In this document: positions 19,765-29,737 of the stretch, piece after piece
How positions within the stretch are numbered: position 1 is the stretch's first letter
Layout: the number at the start of each line of letters is the position of its first letter
DNA from: Methanosarcina mazei S-6
Lineage (GTDB): Archaea; Halobacteriota; Methanosarcinia; Methanosarcinales; Methanosarcinaceae
Length of the DNA: 64,000 nt
Direction: 5' to 3'
Assembly: GCF_000970205.1 (NCBI RefSeq)
Contig: NZ_CP009512.1
Location: 3,658,001 to 3,722,000, forward strand
The notes under the pieces: generated by a model
What the model saw: only the letters and a program-made list of their open reading frames with translations
The model's database searches: none
Told to the model about the DNA's origin: nothing
Position numbers and translations under genes: made by a program

Positions 19765-20505
19765 TCAATGTTTCCGAAAAACTCCTCTGATCATATGACG
19801 CTGATATGATTTCCCCCTGAAAGTTTTATCTTTTATTAAATTTTCCAGCTCAATAGTTTCAAACCCGTAGAAAAGTTCCCTTACCTCTTTTTCAGTAAAA
19901 TAATGATAAATTATACCGTTTTGCCGAGAAAAAGTTTTTTCTTCAAAAGGGATTGAGGGCTCCCCTCCACATCGCATATCCTCACAGCCAAAACCTTCAA
20001 AAAAAACGAAGCCTCCGGGGCAGAGGATGCGGAAGAATTCCCTGACAGCAGCCCTCCTTTCTTCATTAAACAGGTGCTGGAGTACCCCATAACAGATTAT
20101 CCCCTCAAATGACCCGGAATTGAAAGGGAGGTCATGCACACTTGCTCCAATGTGCTCTGCAAATCTTTCGTTTCTTTCGAGCTGTAAGCGGGAGCTGTAG
20201 AGAGCGGTTAAAGATACATCAACCCCTACCGCAATAAAATTCCTCGAAAGCTCTCCAAGGTACCTTCCGTTCCCTGAACCCGCATCAAGCACTCTTGCCC
20301 CCGGAAAAAGGAAGGCATGTAAATTTCGGATAGATGCAGGACCTCCCCATTTAAGGTGAAGGTACTCTTTATCCCAGGCAAGGAAGTGTTCTTTAGAAGA
20401 GCCTGCAAGTTCCCCTGTTGATTTATCTGTAATCTTTATGTCCTGTATGCCTGAGTTTTCTACTCCCATATCCACGGTTTCCATATTCGCCTGCCCTGTT
20501 TTCAT
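19765..20505 (-). CDS. Class I SAM-dependent methyltransferase
   Basis: The protein has 246 residues. The SAM loop [15 protein letters not shown], the acidic VGVDVS strand end and [25 protein letters not shown] (motif IV region) define a class I methyltransferase. The substrate is unknown. It overlaps the 3' end of lysS by 4 nt, so it is translated from the same mRNA; a link to tRNA or translation is possible but unproven. An internal ATG (residue 8) is an alternative start. Confidence 0.85.
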
Positions 20506-22115
20506 TCGCGCTTCTCAGGGCTGTAAGTAGAAGCTTCCCTGAATCTGTTTATCAGGAAGTCCTCTTCAAAGGAAGAAAGGAACCAGCCAGCTTTAGGTCC
20601 CGAGCTCTGCCCGAGAATTGAGGTGTAAATCGCTTTGAAAAGATCTTTGGGATCTACCTGAGGAGCAGGCACATTCAATTTTTCTGCAATCAGCCTGTTA
20701 AGCTCGGAACCTTTTTCTTTTGCAGAATAAACCAGCATATGATATTCTTCTCCACTGATTTTGCCTTTTGACTCAATAAGGTCTGCAAATGCCCCGAGGA
20801 AGGCTTTCTGGAGTTCGGAAAGGGTTGCTACCTGCACGGGCACATTTTCCTTTACGCTAAATTTCGCGAACGGAGGGGCATAAAGCTCGAGCCATTTTGA
20901 GACGTTGTCCACAAGTTCCCGGATACATTTTTCATCTTCAGTTGAAAAGCCTGAACGCTTCACAATCTGGAGAATCTGCTCGAAATTTCCTCTGGCAACC
21001 TGGAAAATAGTCACCATCTGCTTGAAAGGAATTTCCGGGTGGCAGATGCCGGTAGCCCTGGAAAGCTCGTAAATCCTCTTTTCAAACTCCCCCATGGAAG
21101 GATCATTATCCCTGAACTTTTCCCTTAAGCGTTCATATTCATCAACTATGGTAAGAAGAGGCTGTGCGGGGTCGAACTGGATATGCTTTTCAGGCTTGGT
21201 ACGGATGATAAGGTAGCGCAGGACTTCAGGAGGCACTACTTCGAGCATATCAGAAATCGAGACAACCACACCTGTAGAAGAAGACATTGCCCCCTGCTTC
21301 CCCAGCATAATCCATTCGTAGACTATGGGGAAAGGAGGTTCGTGCCCGTAGATTTCCCGGACGATCCTCTTTCCTGTGTCATAAGAGCCACCTCTTGAAG
21401 CATGGTCTTTTCCAAAAGGCTCGACAGTTACTCCAAGTACAGCCCAGCGGGCAGGCCAGTCCACTCTCCAGGTGAGCTTTCCCCCTCCTGCCATAGGGAC
21501 TGTACCCGAGTGCCCGCAGGCACAGACATAGTCCACGGTTTCGGCATCCGGGTCAAAGCCTGTAACCTTCGTGGTGGTTATTTTTCCGCATTCGTTACAG
21601 CGCGGGTTGAAGGGGCTCCATTCTTCTGCTACGGTTTTGCCTGAGACCTCTTCAAGGATCTTTGCAATTTCATTTCTTTTTACAAGGGCTGTCTTTATCG
21701 CTTCTGTATACATTCCTGCCCTGTACATTTCGTCCGCCCTGTAAACCTCAGGGTTGATGCCCAGGCGCCTTAGAGCTTCAAGGAAGGGTTTCAGGAAGTG
21801 CTCGGAATAGTTTGCACACTCCCCGCAGGGGCATGGAACCTCAGAAATGGGTTTTCCAACATGTTCGGCATAACTCTCCGGAAGGAAAGGATAAACCTTA
21901 CGCAGGGGATCGAAATTGTCAGCAATATAGATAAAGCGGGCATCTGCGCCTCTGTCAAGAAGAGCCCGATAAGCAGCATCGGCAGTCACTACCTCTCTCA
22001 TATTGCCTATATGGATATGCCCTGAGGGAGTAATTCCAGTGGCTACAAGGTGTTTGCCACTCTTATTTAGCACGTCTTCGGCTATGACGTCTGCCCAGTG
22101 AATTGTGTCAGCCAT
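20502..22115 (-). CDS. lysS: Lysyl-tRNA synthetase, class I
   Basis: The protein has 537 residues from ATG 22115, which follows GGTGA. It is an archaeal class I LysRS: HIGH motif [12 protein letters not shown] near residue 33, a zinc-binding insertion (CPCGEC, CNECG, CACGH) and the KMSKS counterpart GAMSSSTG near residue 275. It charges tRNA-Lys. Methanosarcina is known to hold both class I and class II LysRS. The methyltransferase downstream overlaps it by 4 nt. Confidence 0.96.
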
Positions 22116-22815
22116 ATTTATCACCAGAATTTGATAGCTGTAGAGTCAGGTATGAAAACAAAAATCAGGATCTGTTCATGCATATATCTACAGGAGGTTT
22201 CCTGCATAATTATCGTGTCGACTAATAAACTTTGGGCTGGAAAAATGAAAAACCCTTCACAGCCTGATCCTTACCTCACCGTAATACTGAAACAGGAAAA
22301 ACAGTAAGTGAAAAAAGAAAGAACGAGAAAGGAAAACAAGAGAGAAATGGTTCAGGAAAAAAGAAAAAAAGAAAAAAAAGTAATGGAGGTTCAAAGGCAA
22401 ATTTCACAGGAGTCTGCAGAATTACAGAGATTTAAAATGGCGCTTTTGAAGCAAATCAAGTAAATTTGATTTACCAATAAATAAAAGCACGTATAAATAT
22501 ATAAATTTATCGTATTGAGTCGATTACCTCCGTAAGAAAGTAGAATAAGGAGAACAACTTTGCTGAAAACAACCTTCGTAGAGTCGATAATATAATAAAT
22601 CCTGATATGAAGGAAAAAGTGTGGATTAATGGAAGAAAAAGGAAAATGACTGCAAAAAAATAAAATGTTTGAAATATGAAGATCAATCAAAAAAGAGCAT
22701 ATTTAAAAAACAGGGGATAAAAAGAGCATGTGTATAAAACAGGGAATAAAGAGAACTTTATAAAAAGTTCTCAGCCCGAAAAAAATAGTTAACTCCACCT
22801 GGAAATTTTTCGTTT
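22116..22815. other. Intergenic, purine-rich, no gene supported
   Basis: About 700 bases between lysS and the PepSY lipoprotein. It contains a purine run (about 22300-22380), a direct repeat GAGTCGAT at about 22516 and 22576, and two similar AAAACAGGG(G)ATAAA stretches (22704-22755). A 99-codon leftward frame (22391-22690) is low-complexity and lacks a ribosome site, so it is not called. Confidence 0.5.
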
Positions 22816-23457
22816 TCAGCGATCATCGTCATCTGCAGGTTCATAGTTCCACTGAAGAACTGTTCCGGTGACGGCGTCAATTTCAAATTCGTATTCTGTG
22901 TTGTTAAAAAGGATAGAACCTTCATATACTGGCTTTCCATCTTCAGAATCCAGATAAAGCCGGATATCAGACTCCGTTGCTCCTGAAACTTTTGCAAGTG
23001 CTATGGACTTTGCTTTTTCTTCCCCGATATAAGTATTATTGCCGGCTGACTGTGCGCTATCGGATCTCGAATAGTTTTCCGCATCAGAGTCATAGCTTAC
23101 AATGTCTCCAGTAAGCGCGTCGATATCATAATCATATTCTGTGTTACCACGGTAAAACTCGATTTCATATTCCTGTCTACCGTCATCGGTTTCAAGCCAT
23201 GATTTAACAAAGGTAACATCAGTTTCTTCAAGTCCGGCATGAGCAAGTGCGATTTCCTTTGCCCTATCCAGAGTAATAACATCCTCGCTGGCAGCAGTTT
23301 CATTTTCAGGGGAGATTGCAGAATCTGCAGAAGATACCTCCTCGGAGGGCTCTGCTTCATCAGCAGGAATGGATGATGCATCTTCCGTGTCCGTACAGCC
23401 AGTAACACTGATTGCTAATATACTGATAATTATTATTGTAAATAGTAATTTTCTCAC
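22816..23457 (-). CDS. Lipoprotein with two PepSY domains
   Basis: The protein has 213 residues. The signal peptide LLFTIIIISILAISVTGC carries a lipobox cysteine, followed by an acidic Ser/Glu-rich linker. Two PepSY repeats follow: ITLDRAKEIALAHAGL...YEIEFYRGNTEYDYDIDALTGDI and IGEEKAKSIALAKVSGA...YEGSILFNNTEYEFEIDAVTG. PepSY domains are often found on secreted protease inhibitors and sensors at the cell surface; the partner is unknown here. It is monocistronic. Confidence 0.87.
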   Translation of the reverse strand: MRKLLFTIIIISILAISVTGCTDTEDASSIPADEAEPSEEVSSADSAISPENETAASEDVITLDRAKEIALAHAGLEETDVTFVKSWLETDDGRQEYEIEFYRGNTEYDYDIDALTGDIVSYDSDAENYSRSDSAQSAGNNTYIGEEKAKSIALAKVSGATESDIRLYLDSEDGKPVYEGSILFNNTEYEFEIDAVTGTVLQWNYEPADDDDR

Positions 23458-24059
23458 AGTAAATGCCTCTTATGTGATTTTATTTAGTGTTAAGGGTAAT
23501 TTTAGTCTTAGAAATATAAAGGTGTTACTATTTAGATCTGACTTGAACATCAAGGTCAAAAGCTACCAGATGAAATATGTAAAACATAAAAGATAAAAAG
23601 AGGTCTTCCTCAATATAGAAAAAAGTATCAGGGAGCTTCTGTTCGATTCAGTTTGAAAGCAAGAAGAATAGCTTATTCCAGCCTGAAAAACAGGGAGAAA
23701 AGAGATTCGATCCTGAACGCAATAAGGCCTAAAAAATAAAAAGCAGCAGAAATACACTATGATTAATCAGAAAATTATTTTTCAAACATGCAGCCGATTA
23801 AATCATCTTTATTCAAGACCTTTGTGTTTATCTCTATTCTTACACACATTCTCCCTGCTGCTTTTTAATGAAGGAGGCAGGCATATACCCTTAACTAAAA
23901 GTTATACCTGGGACTCCTTCAAAGGTCTGTTCTTGAATTTTTTTAATCAACCGTTTTTTAATCAACCGTTTTTTAATCAACCGTTTTTTAATCAACCGTT
24001 TTTTAATCAACTGTTTTTAAATTGACCGTTTTACTGAGCGTTTTTAATTGATCTATTCT
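23458..24059. other. Intergenic between the PepSY gene and the mtbB 3' end
   Basis: About 600 bases. A 7-bp inverted repeat GAAGGAG...CTCCTTC (about 23870-23925) and the oligo-T repeat array at 23945-24018 are the only structures seen. No coding frame with a ribosome site was found. Confidence 0.5.
23945..24018 (+). repeat. 15-nt tandem repeat AATCAACCGTTTTTT, 4 perfect copies plus one degenerate
   Basis: Perfect units are at 23945, 23960, 23975 and 23990, with a variant at 24005. On the plus strand each unit ends in six Ts, the usual archaeal termination signal, so the array would act as a strong terminator for rightward transcription just before the 3' end of the leftward mtbB. For mtbB itself the transcript would be A-rich. 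Confidence 0.8.
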
Positions 24060-25463
24060 TTACCGGGTCTGTTTCCTGAAGAGATTGCAGGAATTTATCT
24101 TTACATCGAGTAGTTTCTCGATATTCATTTTAGCGGCAATTCCCTTTGCAGCACCAGGCACTGAAGTGATCACGCCTATGTCGAGTTCCTCACGGAGTTC
24201 GCGCATAACGTATTCATCCGCCAGGTCCATGGTTTCTACATTTAGCTTCTTTGCAACGTATTCCTTTGCCTCTTTAATCTTCATGTTCTTTGAGAACTGC
24301 ATCCTTGCAACAAGGTCTCCTGCTGCTCTCATTCCTGTCATGCCTGAGGCCATTATGTGGGAGATCGGCATACCCAGAGGGTCGCCGACCCCGATCTATA
24401 TGCCGTCTACGCCTGCAATCTCGACCATTGCCTTGCTTGCCCTTGTAACGGCATCAATCGGAGGAGTCTCAAGCATGGGAATTCCGCCGACGCCCATGCC
24501 CATGTCAACATGGCAGGGAATTGAAGAAGCCTGAACTGCTGCTTTCATAAAGTTGACAGCGCGTGCAAGGTTCCATGGAGAGGTCTTGCTTGTGTTGGTG
24601 TTGCACACAGGCCCGAAAACGTTTGCACCTGCTTTTGCAATAAGAGGAGCCTGCTGGTGTGGCCAGAGCCCTGCAAGTGTAACCCCGTCATACTGGAGGT
24701 TACCGTGCATACCAAGTACGCATTCGCCAGCCATGCCTGCTTCAATATACATGTCAGGGAACTCCTTTCTAAGAGCTTCGATTGCATGGAGGGTGCCGTA
24801 CATGTCAGCATCGCCTGCGGCAGCGGTGGTGTCAAAGTTAACGCCGTCTGCTCCCGAGGCAAAGAGTTTCTGCATAACCCAGACCGTGTCCCTTGTAAGG
24901 TGCGCGGCTGCATGTTCCATGGAGTCCCAGGCTTCCTGGATCTTGAAAGCCTTCATGAGGTCTCCGGGGTTTTCGAAGGGTCCGTCAGGAGTGTAGTACA
25001 GCCCCATGTTCGGCATTGCACCGTAAAAGAGAGGGATGATCATGTTCTGCTGGCAGACTTCCATTGCCTGGCACTCGTTTGCTACGACAGGCTTTACAGG
25101 CTTGTAGCTGTAGTCGATGTGACCCAGTTCCATTGTGTCGGCGCCAAATGCCCTTTCGTGCATCATGCACCCGACAAGACGGCTGGAAGGTATACCAACA
25201 CCGCTGTTGCCCTGGTCACCGTCAAGCCTTAATGTGCCTATGTCGTGTGTGACAGGGACTTCCATGCCCTGCTCGACACTGACGGCTTTGCCGGGCATCA
25301 TCAAAATTTCTGCAAGCTTGTCGATTTCATCGCCGCTGAGGTCGGGAATTTCACCGAGGTCAGAGGCATTCGCCATTCCTGCCTCAAGCTCCTCTATGAT
25401 CTTGTCCTTAGTAAGGAAGATCCGTTTCCCGTCTCCCATCCTTAAAGCATATTCGGTTGCCAT
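24060..25463 (-). CDS. mtbB: Dimethylamine methyltransferase MtbB (pyrrolysine protein)
   Basis: The protein has 467 residues when the in-frame TAG at 24396-24398 (codon 356, between GVDGI and IGVGDPLGM) is read as pyrrolysine, the position known for this family. It transfers a methyl group from dimethylamine to the corrinoid protein MtbC in methylotrophic methanogenesis. The N-terminus [20 protein letters not shown] and a GGAG site 9 nt upstream fix the start. Both halves are fully conserved in character, so this is not a pseudogene. It is the last gene of the methylamine cluster, behind mttP and two small ORFs. Confidence 0.96.
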
Positions 25464-25518
25464 TTTTATTCTCCACTTATATTGCTTTAGTATTAGATCT
25501 GAAAGCTGTATTCCTGGT

Positions 25519-25668
25519 TCAGAATTTGGACACGAAAGTCCTTGCCTGCCACAGGGCAATCACTGCCAGGATGAGGATAAAGACCATCCACATAATATCC
25601 CCAGCCGGTATGAAAGAATTTGCCCAGTAAGCGTTGTAAGCTTCAAGAGCTGCTGCTGTTTGTACCAT
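25519..25668 (-). CDS. 49-residue membrane peptide in the methylamine cluster
   Basis: This small frame has the start [15 protein letters not shown], one transmembrane helix ([16 protein letters not shown]) and a short basic end (QARTFVSKF). A strong AAGGAGGT lies about 7 nt before the ATG at 25668. It sits 18 nt after the preceding small gene and 55 nt before mtbB. Translation signals and position argue that it is real. A role as a subunit or partner of the permease MttP, or as a membrane tether for the methyltransferase, is inference. Confidence 0.7.
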   Translation of the reverse strand: MVQTAAALEAYNAYWANSFIPAGDIMWMVFILILAVIALWQARTFVSKF

Positions 25669-25686
25669 TTTCTAACCTCCTTGAGA

Positions 25687-25980
25687 TTATGCATACCTCA
25701 TGCAGGCGTCGGAACCTCGGACTTTTCCGAAATCTGTGATCACATATTTGTGCAGGAGGAAGCCTTTTTTGTAAGTTCCTGCCTCATCGACTTTCTGCTC
25801 GATATCTTTCAGCATCCCTCCAGATGCAAGTTCAATGATATCAAAGTTGATGCTGTCCCTTCCGTATGCACTGTTCATATTGTACTCATCCTGGATCTTT
25901 GAGACAATCTCGTAGTTCCAGTACTCTTTTCCATCCAGGAAAAGCTCCAGAATTCTGAACTTAATAGGCCTGTTTCCCAT
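25687..25980 (-). CDS. Small winged-helix-like protein in the methylamine cluster
   Basis: The protein has 97 residues from ATG 25980. GAGGTGA lies 5 nt upstream, overlapping the mttP stop, so the genes are translationally coupled; GTG 25989 is an alternative. The pattern (KFRILELFLDGKEYWNYEIVSKIQ, then a strand pair HKYVITDFGKV) looks like a small winged helix, possibly a local regulator. No named family is recognised. It is flanked by mttP and the 49-residue membrane peptide. Confidence 0.7.
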   Translation of the reverse strand: MGNRPIKFRILELFLDGKEYWNYEIVSKIQDEYNMNSAYGRDSINFDIIELASGGMLKDIEQKVDEAGTYKKGFLLHKYVITDFGKVRGSDACMRYA

Positions 25981-25981
25981 C

Positions 25982-27028
25982 TCATTCACCTCTCAGAGTT
26001 TCAAGTGCGCTTGCATCTTCAGTGAACATAATGAAACTGCCAGCAATACAGAGGGCACCTCCGACAAGAATCGTCCACTGAGGAACTTCCCCGAAGAAGA
26101 GGAAAATGAATATGATCGCACAGAACCCGTATAAGTTTCCTATACCCTGTCCTCTTCCAACCCCTATTAGAGGGAAAGATTTGTACCAGGTAACGTAACA
26201 GAAACCAAATGTGATTCCCGCAAAGACCAGGACCAGCAGAGTCAGAGGCTCAAAAGCCTGGAATGCAAAGGAGTACATTGGGAAGCCAACGATTGCCAGA
26301 ATCGGCACAATAATGATCCACCAGATGATGTTCTCTCCAAGGAAACGCAGTGTCAGGCCGGCGTCCGGTTCTGCTATATCCAGACCTTTGCCTGCGATAG
26401 CGCCTTCAATTCCCCAGCCGGCTGCAGCCATTAAACCTCCAAGGTATCCTATCCACTGGATGTTACCTGAAGAAAGCTCTGTCAGGAGTCCACCACCATA
26501 AATAGAGATTCCTCCGAGAACAATGACAGCGATACCGATTGCTGCTCTCTTTGAAATCTTTTCTCCATACCAGTAATAAGCAAGAATAGAGCCCACTACA
26601 GGATAAAGAAGACCGGCAACAGCTGCAAATGCTCCACCTATAAAGCCCATAGCAATGAAAGAACCTAGAATTGCCATTGGACCTCCGAATATTGAGGCAA
26701 GGAAGAACCATTTGGAGCAGGGTTGGAATTCTTTAAGAGTTCTGCCGAGTTCTCCATATTTGCCAAGCACTCCGTTCCAGAGCATAAGTGCGAGCATGAC
26801 AGTGAGCGCGTTGAAAGCAGTAATCAACACAGCAGTTACAACCAGGGATACGCCATCTCCGTTTGTTGCGGCAATAGCGCCGTACATTTCATCAAACGGA
26901 TTAAGCACCCAGACAACAGTTCCCGGGAGATACCAGATTCCCCAGAATACAGCACAGAAAAGGGCCCACATATACCCTTTACTGATTTTTCGTTTACTTT
27001 CCTGTTTTTTTAAGGCTTTTAAATCCAC
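25982..27028 (-). CDS. mttP: Methylamine permease MttP
   Basis: The protein has 348 residues from GTG 27028, which follows GGAGG by 8 nt; the upstream ATG at 27043 overlaps that Shine-Dalgarno and is less likely. About ten hydrophobic helices and an internal duplication resemble drug/metabolite-type (EamA-like) transporters, with FQPCSKWFFLASIFGGPMAI and VGRGQGIGNLYG loops. In Methanosarcina methylamine clusters this gene is called mttP and is taken to import trimethylamine. It lies between mttC and mtbB. Confidence 0.92.
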   Translation of the reverse strand: MDLKALKKQESKRKISKGYMWALFCAVFWGIWYLPGTVVWVLNPFDEMYGAIAATNGDGVSLVVTAVLITAFNALTVMLALMLWNGVLGKYGELGRTLKEFQPCSKWFFLASIFGGPMAILGSFIAMGFIGGAFAAVAGLLYPVVGSILAYYWYGEKISKRAAIGIAVIVLGGISIYGGGLLTELSSGNIQWIGYLGGLMAAAGWGIEGAIAGKGLDIAEPDAGLTLRFLGENIIWWIIIVPILAIVGFPMYSFAFQAFEPLTLLVLVFAGITFGFCYVTWYKSFPLIGVGRGQGIGNLYGFCAIIFIFLFFGEVPQWTILVGGALCIAGSFIMFTEDASALETLRGE

Positions 27029-27543
27029 GGAAAATCCCTCCATTTTTCAGAGTCACTGTAGAATTCCCTCAGGGAAGAGTCCGTCTCAACCCTATTCTAC
27101 AGCCTGAAAGCACAGTTTGCGAACCTTCTATCGGGCATTCATATCTCAGGGGATTATGGTTACTTTCCGATTAAATTCAGATGATATTGTTTCATGAAAA
27201 CTGTACATATATTAAAAGACAGTTTATAATTACTGTATTTATTCCCTCATTTTATCCTGGTTAACTGGAGTAAGCAGGCTCTCTGAAAATTGCATCAATT
27301 TCCCATTTTTAGACAATTTTCAGAAGCCTTAAGATTCGCCAGAGAGTGATGCTGAGCAGGTGTACTGCACAGCTTTTTCTATGCTTATTGGGTTCCCGTG
27401 AGCTATAACCAGATCCGCGAATTATGAATGGGTGCAGATCCTGCCTATGCCGTCAACTACAGGTTTCGCAGCAACTGTACAAAATAAAGCTGAACAGAAA
27501 ATGCATTAGACAAAATCTCCTGCATTTTCTGCTTATTGAGCCT
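27029..27543 (-). promoter_or_regulatory. mttC-mttP intergenic leader with hairpin
   Basis: This is 515 bases on the leader side of mttP. A minus-strand TATA-like TTATAAA (around 27225) suggests an internal promoter. One TCATGA (27192-27197), the palindrome repeated upstream of mtbC, is present. A 9-bp perfect stem CTGTAGAAT/ATTCTACAG (27094-27102 with 27056-27064) ends about 15 nt before the mttP ribosome site and could control its translation. Confidence 0.45.
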
Positions 27544-28194
27544 TTAGAGTAAGGCTGCTTTTACCTTGCTGACGACATCTGTGGCACTTTCCCCATAGAT
27601 GTCTGCGCCGATCTTGTCAGCCCAGTCCTGAGTAACGGGGGCGCCACCGACCATGGTCTTGACCTGGCCGCGGATACCTGCTTCTTTAAGCTGTTCCTCG
27701 ATCTGGATCTGGTTGACCATGGTTGTGGTCATAAGGGCGGAGGATGCGATTATCTGTGGTTTGATTTCCTTTGCCTTTTCAACGAAGGTTTTTATCGGGA
27801 CATCTCTTCCGAGGTCCACAACTTTAAAGCCTGCAATATTCAGCATGGAGGCAACAATGTCTTTTCCAATGGAGTGGATATCGCCTTCGATGGTCCCGAT
27901 GACAATGGTTCCGAGGCTCTTGGTCTGAGACTTGCGCTTTTCCATTTCCGGCTTAATTACCTCTATGCCTGCATTCATTGCTTCTGCGGCTGCAAGCACG
28001 TGAGGGAGGAAAAGGGTACCCTGTTCGAACTGTTCGCCGACTTCCTGCATACCAGCAGTAAAGCCTTTCTCAATGAGTTCTACCGGGTCGATCCCTGCAG
28101 CGAGAGCTTCTGCTGCGACTTCTGCTGCAAGTTCATCATCAAAATCAGTGATTGCGTCTTTTGCTTTTGCAATTATTTCTTCTTTGTTTGCCAT
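27544..28194 (-). CDS. mttC: Trimethylamine corrinoid protein MttC
   Basis: The protein has 216 residues. An N-terminal helical cap domain (1-90) is followed by a Rossmann-type B12 domain with GDIHSIGKDIVASML (His ligand of cobalt), then SALMTTT and MVGGAPV. It accepts the methyl group from MttB and passes it to the MtbA-type coenzyme M methyltransferase, which is not in the window. It is co-transcribed with mttB (29-nt gap). Confidence 0.96.
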   Translation of the reverse strand: MANKEEIIAKAKDAITDFDDELAAEVAAEALAAGIDPVELIEKGFTAGMQEVGEQFEQGTLFLPHVLAAAEAMNAGIEVIKPEMEKRKSQTKSLGTIVIGTIEGDIHSIGKDIVASMLNIAGFKVVDLGRDVPIKTFVEKAKEIKPQIIASSALMTTTMVNQIQIEEQLKEAGIRGQVKTMVGGAPVTQDWADKIGADIYGESATDVVSKVKAALL

Positions 28195-28223
28195 TTTTAG
28201 ATCTCCTGAATAACCTGGTATAA

Positions 28224-29711
28224 TTACATGCCTCTGAAAGCTTTGTCAGCTTTGTCCACAACAGCTTTCATGTCCTTGAGGATGTCTGCATCGATCGGTT
28301 TAACTACGTGGTTTTTAAGGACATCCACAACTTTTTCGTGTGCAGCGGCTGCAAGGTCCTTTGAGCCGGCTGCTGCCCAGTCTCCGAACATGCGCCTGTC
28401 AATGAGCATAGGGTCAGAGGGGTAGTTCACAAGCTGCCTGGTCTGTTTGAGTGCAAGGAAGTTGTTTCCGATTCCTACTTTCTGGATGGACTCAACTGCG
28501 AGGGTTTCCTCATTAACAGGGACTCCCTGCAGGGCTTTTTTGGTCATCTTGATGATATCGTTGTCAATAACGAGCTGTTCCATTGAGAAAGTCATACCGA
28601 GCTCAAGCATTCCGGCACCGTACAGGGTGTTTGCACCTGCAAGAGCTGGAAGGAGACAGGTCATTGTCTTTTCGTGTCCTGCCTGGTTGTCCGGGATCTT
28701 TGCATCAGACTAGGTGCCTGCCACGAAAGCGGGGAGGCCATAGAACTGGGCGAGTTTTGCGACGGATGCGCTGATCAGGCCGAGTTCGGGAGATCCAACG
28801 GGAGCAGTGCCCTTCTTCAGGTCAAAGGTTGTTGTTGAGCTTCCATACCAGACTTTGGCTCCTGGAACAGTAAGCTGGGCAAGGGTGATACCTGCGAGAA
28901 CTTCTGCGTTGTGAGTTACAAGGGTCCCTGCGAGGTATACAGGAGAAGAACCGCCTGACATTGCCATACTGAGGACGTTTACAGGCATTCCGAAACGTGC
29001 ACCTTTGATAATGACCTGGCAGGCATTGACACTGAGTTCAAGCGGGCTGGTCGGGCAGAGGAGCATGGAGAAGATTGGTTTTTTCCTTGCTTCTTCTTCG
29101 TCTCCGCCGTAGTAGGCATTCACGATGTCACGGTAGTATTCGACATTCTCACCCACAGGGTCAATGTGGTGGAAGTGCTTTGCAGTGTTTGTAAGCGGGG
29201 TGAAGGTCTCGTGGACGTCCTGTGCACCCTGACCTGCAATATCCCTGGCGGAAACCGGAAGGGAGAAGTAGTCGATATTTTCTGCCCAGTCACAGAGCTT
29301 TGCAATGTCTGCAATGTCCTGTTCTACGGAATCTACAGTTACGTATTTTCCGTCCTGGTACTTGCACATCTTAACACCGGTACCGAAGCAGGTCCAGTGA
29401 ACTTTGCCCCCGGATTCCTGGACGGTGTTGTATTTTTTGTCGCGTCCCCAGAGGACAAACCTGGAGGGAGCGAGCTGGAGAGCTCTTCTTACAAGATATT
29501 CAGGAATTTTTACGACATTGGTCTGTTCGTTAACTTCACAGCCATTTTCCTTGAAGATCTGTCTTGCCTCGGGATCAGAGACCTGGATACCCGGGTCCAT
29601 CAGAACTTCCATGGTGGCATAGTGAATTGCTTTGAGTTCATCAGTGGTAAAAAGGTTTAATTCTACACCGTTAAGTGCATTGAATCCTGCAACTGCATTA
29701 CATTTTGCCAT
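28224..29711 (-). CDS. mttB: Trimethylamine methyltransferase MttB (pyrrolysine protein)
   Basis: The protein has 495 residues with the in-frame TAG at 28710-28712 (codon 334, between FVAGT and [11 protein letters not shown]) read as pyrrolysine, as in characterised MttB. It demethylates trimethylamine to dimethylamine, methylating MttC. GGAGGT precedes ATG 29711. It sits between mtbC and mttC, the arrangement known from Methanosarcina. Non-pyrrolysine MttB relatives in bacteria lack the TAG; here it is present, so this is a true TMA enzyme. Confidence 0.97.
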
Positions 29712-29737
29712 TTTTATAACCTCCGAATAAGAATGAT

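Noticed and set aside
22391-22690. 99-codon leftward frame between lysS and the PepSY gene
   Set aside because: No ribosome site; composition is like the surrounding intergenic DNA.
24060-25463. mtbB as a frameshifted or nonsense pseudogene
   Set aside because: The TAG lies at the family's pyrrolysine position and both parts are intact.
24553-25902. Plus-strand frames of 147-255 codons opposite mtbB
   Set aside because: They mirror the codon pattern of mtbB and the small genes on the other strand and have no start signals.
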